Source of the DNA: Desulfobulbaceae bacterium UBA5611
GTDB lineage: Bacteria > Desulfobacterota > Desulfobulbia > Desulfobulbales > Desulfocapsaceae
Length of the DNA stretch: 61,837 nucleotides
Reading direction: 5' to 3'
NCBI GenBank assembly: GCA_002424635.1
Contig: DIKT01000086.1
Location: 527 to 62,363, forward strand
A program made the position numbers and the translations under genes. Below are positions 60,939-61,837 of the stretch, in pieces (the stretch's first letter is position 1; each line of letters opens with the position of its first letter). The notes beneath the pieces are model-generated. The model worked only from the letters and a program-made list of their open reading frames with translations. It did not search any database and was not told where the DNA came from.

Positions 60939-61646
60939 ATGAACGGAACTACTAATCAGCTTACCTTGGTCCAGGCCCGGCAGGAGGCTTCCACTATCTT
61001 TCTGGCCAAGGTCTTTAACTGGATGGCCATTGGTCTGGGCTTAACTGGTATTATCGCCTATTTTACCGCTGAAACCGGGCTGGCCATGCAGATTGTGGCT
61101 AGTCCCCTGTTCATCGTGATGATTCTGGTGGAACTGGGCATGGTTTTTTATCTGTCGGCGCGGATTGACAAGATCCAGGCCTCAACGGCCACCGGGCTTT
61201 TTATCGGCTATGCCATACTTAATGGCTTGACTTTATCGACCATTTTCCTGGCTTATACCCGCTCCTCCATTGCCGGCACCTTTTTTATTACGGCCGGAAT
61301 GTTCGGGGCCATGGCTGTTTACGGTCTGGTAACCAAACGCGATCTCTCCGGGCTGGGCTCTTTTCTCTTTATGGGCCTGATAGGAATAATCATCGCCTCG
61401 GTGGTCAATATGTTTATGCAGAGTTCGGCCATGTCGTGGATGATTTCCATGGTCGGAGTCCTGGTTTTTACCGGTCTCACCGCCTATGATGTCCAGAGAA
61501 TCAAAAATATCGGTGAGCAGGGAATTCTGACTCAGGGTGAAGAGATGGTCAGGAAAGGGGCCATCATGGGGGCCCTGGCTTTGTACCTCGATTTTATAAA
61601 TCTGTTTATCATGATGCTCAGGTTATTTGGGGGTAGCAGGGATTAA
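60939..61646 (+). CDS. Bax inhibitor-1/YccA family membrane protein
   Basis: The ATG at 60939 (AAAGGAG 8 nt upstream) gives 235 aa with seven hydrophobic segments. VFNWMAIGLGLTGIIAYFTA begins the BI-1 fold. The C-terminal GLTAYDVQRIKNI and ALALYLDFINLFIMMLRLFG are the family signature. Relatives form pH-sensitive calcium leak channels; YccA modulates FtsH. The role here is unknown. Confidence 0.92.
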   Translation: MNGTTNQLTLVQARQEASTIFLAKVFNWMAIGLGLTGIIAYFTAETGLAMQIVASPLFIVMILVELGMVFYLSARIDKIQASTATGLFIGYAILNGLTLSTIFLAYTRSSIAGTFFITAGMFGAMAVYGLVTKRDLSGLGSFLFMGLIGIIIASVVNMFMQSSAMSWMISMVGVLVFTGLTAYDVQRIKNIGEQGILTQGEEMVRKGAIMGALALYLDFINLFIMMLRLFGGSRD

Positions 61647-61667
61647 CAGGAAAATTTAGAAGCCGTT

Positions 61668-61705
61668 AAAGCCTTGAGCAAGGCTTTTTTTGCTCAAGGC
61701 TTTTT
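61668..61705 (+). terminator. Rho-independent terminator after the BI-1 gene
   Basis: A perfect 13-bp stem (AAAGCCTTGAGCA with its complement) with loop AGGCTTTTTT is followed by TTTT. It is strong and symmetrical. Confidence 0.85.
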
Positions 61706-61723
61706 ACGGATTCTTATGCCGCT

Positions 61724-61759
61724 TCACCAAACAGCCAATCTGTTACGGCTGTTTGGTGA
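61724..61759. repeat. 13-bp perfect inverted repeat
   Basis: TCACCAAACAGCC (61724-61736) and its complement (61747-61759) flank a 10-nt loop. It leads directly into the tandem repeat and has no T run. Confidence 0.6.
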
Positions 61760-61837
61760 GTGGCGTCTCGCCGCAACGATTAGCATCTCGCCGCTAACGA
61801 GTGGCGTCTCGCCGCAACGAGATTAGCGTCTCGCCGC
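61758..61837. repeat. 41-bp tandem repeat running off the window end
   Basis: GAGTGGCGTCTCGCCGCAAC starts at 61758 and again at 61799, a 41-bp period. Each unit holds two half-units ending CGTCTCGCCGC or CATCTCGCCGC. At least two copies are seen and the array continues beyond the window. No direct-repeat/spacer pattern of a CRISPR is present. Confidence 0.75.

Noticed and set aside
61758..61837. Possible CRISPR array
   Set aside because: The copies are directly tandem with a 41-bp period and no variable spacers, and no cas genes are near.

Overview
The window looks like chromosomal DNA of an anaerobic, Gram-negative Desulfobacterota (former Deltaproteobacteria), most likely near Desulfobulbaceae. 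The signs are a pentahaem nitrite reductase (NrfA) beside a sigma-54 two-component system with a haem-binding sensor, a CooC-type nickel ATPase, a large PilY1 operon, an expanded Feo iron system with DtxR/IdeR-like boxes, Cys-rich signalling domains and Lol/TolC-type envelope genes. The taxonomy is inferred from gene content only. No rRNA, tRNA, CRISPR array, prophage or intact transposase was seen.

Layout. 1-4.9 kb: sigma-54 activator (cut by the window edge) and haem-type sensor kinase, divergent from nrfA, which has a well-matched -24/-12 promoter and an upstream palindrome. 4.9-10.5 kb: small housekeeping genes, a radical SAM gene, two toxin-antitoxin modules (one antitoxin frameshifted at a run of seven A), a diguanylate cyclase with a Cys-rich GAF insertion, and a second, decayed copy of the radical SAM 3' end. 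10.8-18.9 kb: minor-pilin operon fimT-pilW-pilV-pilX-pilY1 behind a sigma-54 promoter. 18.9-21.5 kb: gene debris, RhlE helicase and a hemerythrin-like protein. 21.6-25.4 kb: ferrous-iron operon feoA-feoA-Cys-rich protein-feoB, whose probable 5' leader carries a ~414-bp palindromic repeat. 25.5-26.6 kb: HtrA-type protease. 26.9-36.4 kb: exopolysaccharide assembly genes (FecR-like, Wza, Wzy-like, CpsB-type phosphatase, Wzc, a TPR protein and a membrane-anchored J-domain protein). 37-43.5 kb: tripartite RND efflux system with a Crp/Fnr regulator. 43.8-50.2 kb: GH99-like lipoprotein, then a MetE-like gene, lysS, lolC/E and lolD in one direction. 50.6-53.8 kb: OB-fold lipoprotein, MacB-type ABC transporter and HtpX. 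54.4-60.0 kb: four glycosyltransferases and a polyprenyl-phosphate sugar transferase, the likely repeat-unit assembly half of the same polysaccharide pathway. 60.1-61.8 kb: CooC, a Bax-inhibitor-1 protein and a tandem repeat that runs off the end.

The themes are envelope and biofilm building (polysaccharide, pili, c-di-GMP, lipoprotein sorting), anaerobic respiration and metal handling. Two dispersed repeat families tie the window together. One is a 200-400 bp MITE-like palindrome with GTTGGGTAGAGC units, present three times. The other is a ~100-bp hairpin-ending element, present twice in full and once in part. The most unusual protein is the J-domain/transmembrane/NTF2-like fusion that ends the polysaccharide operon.
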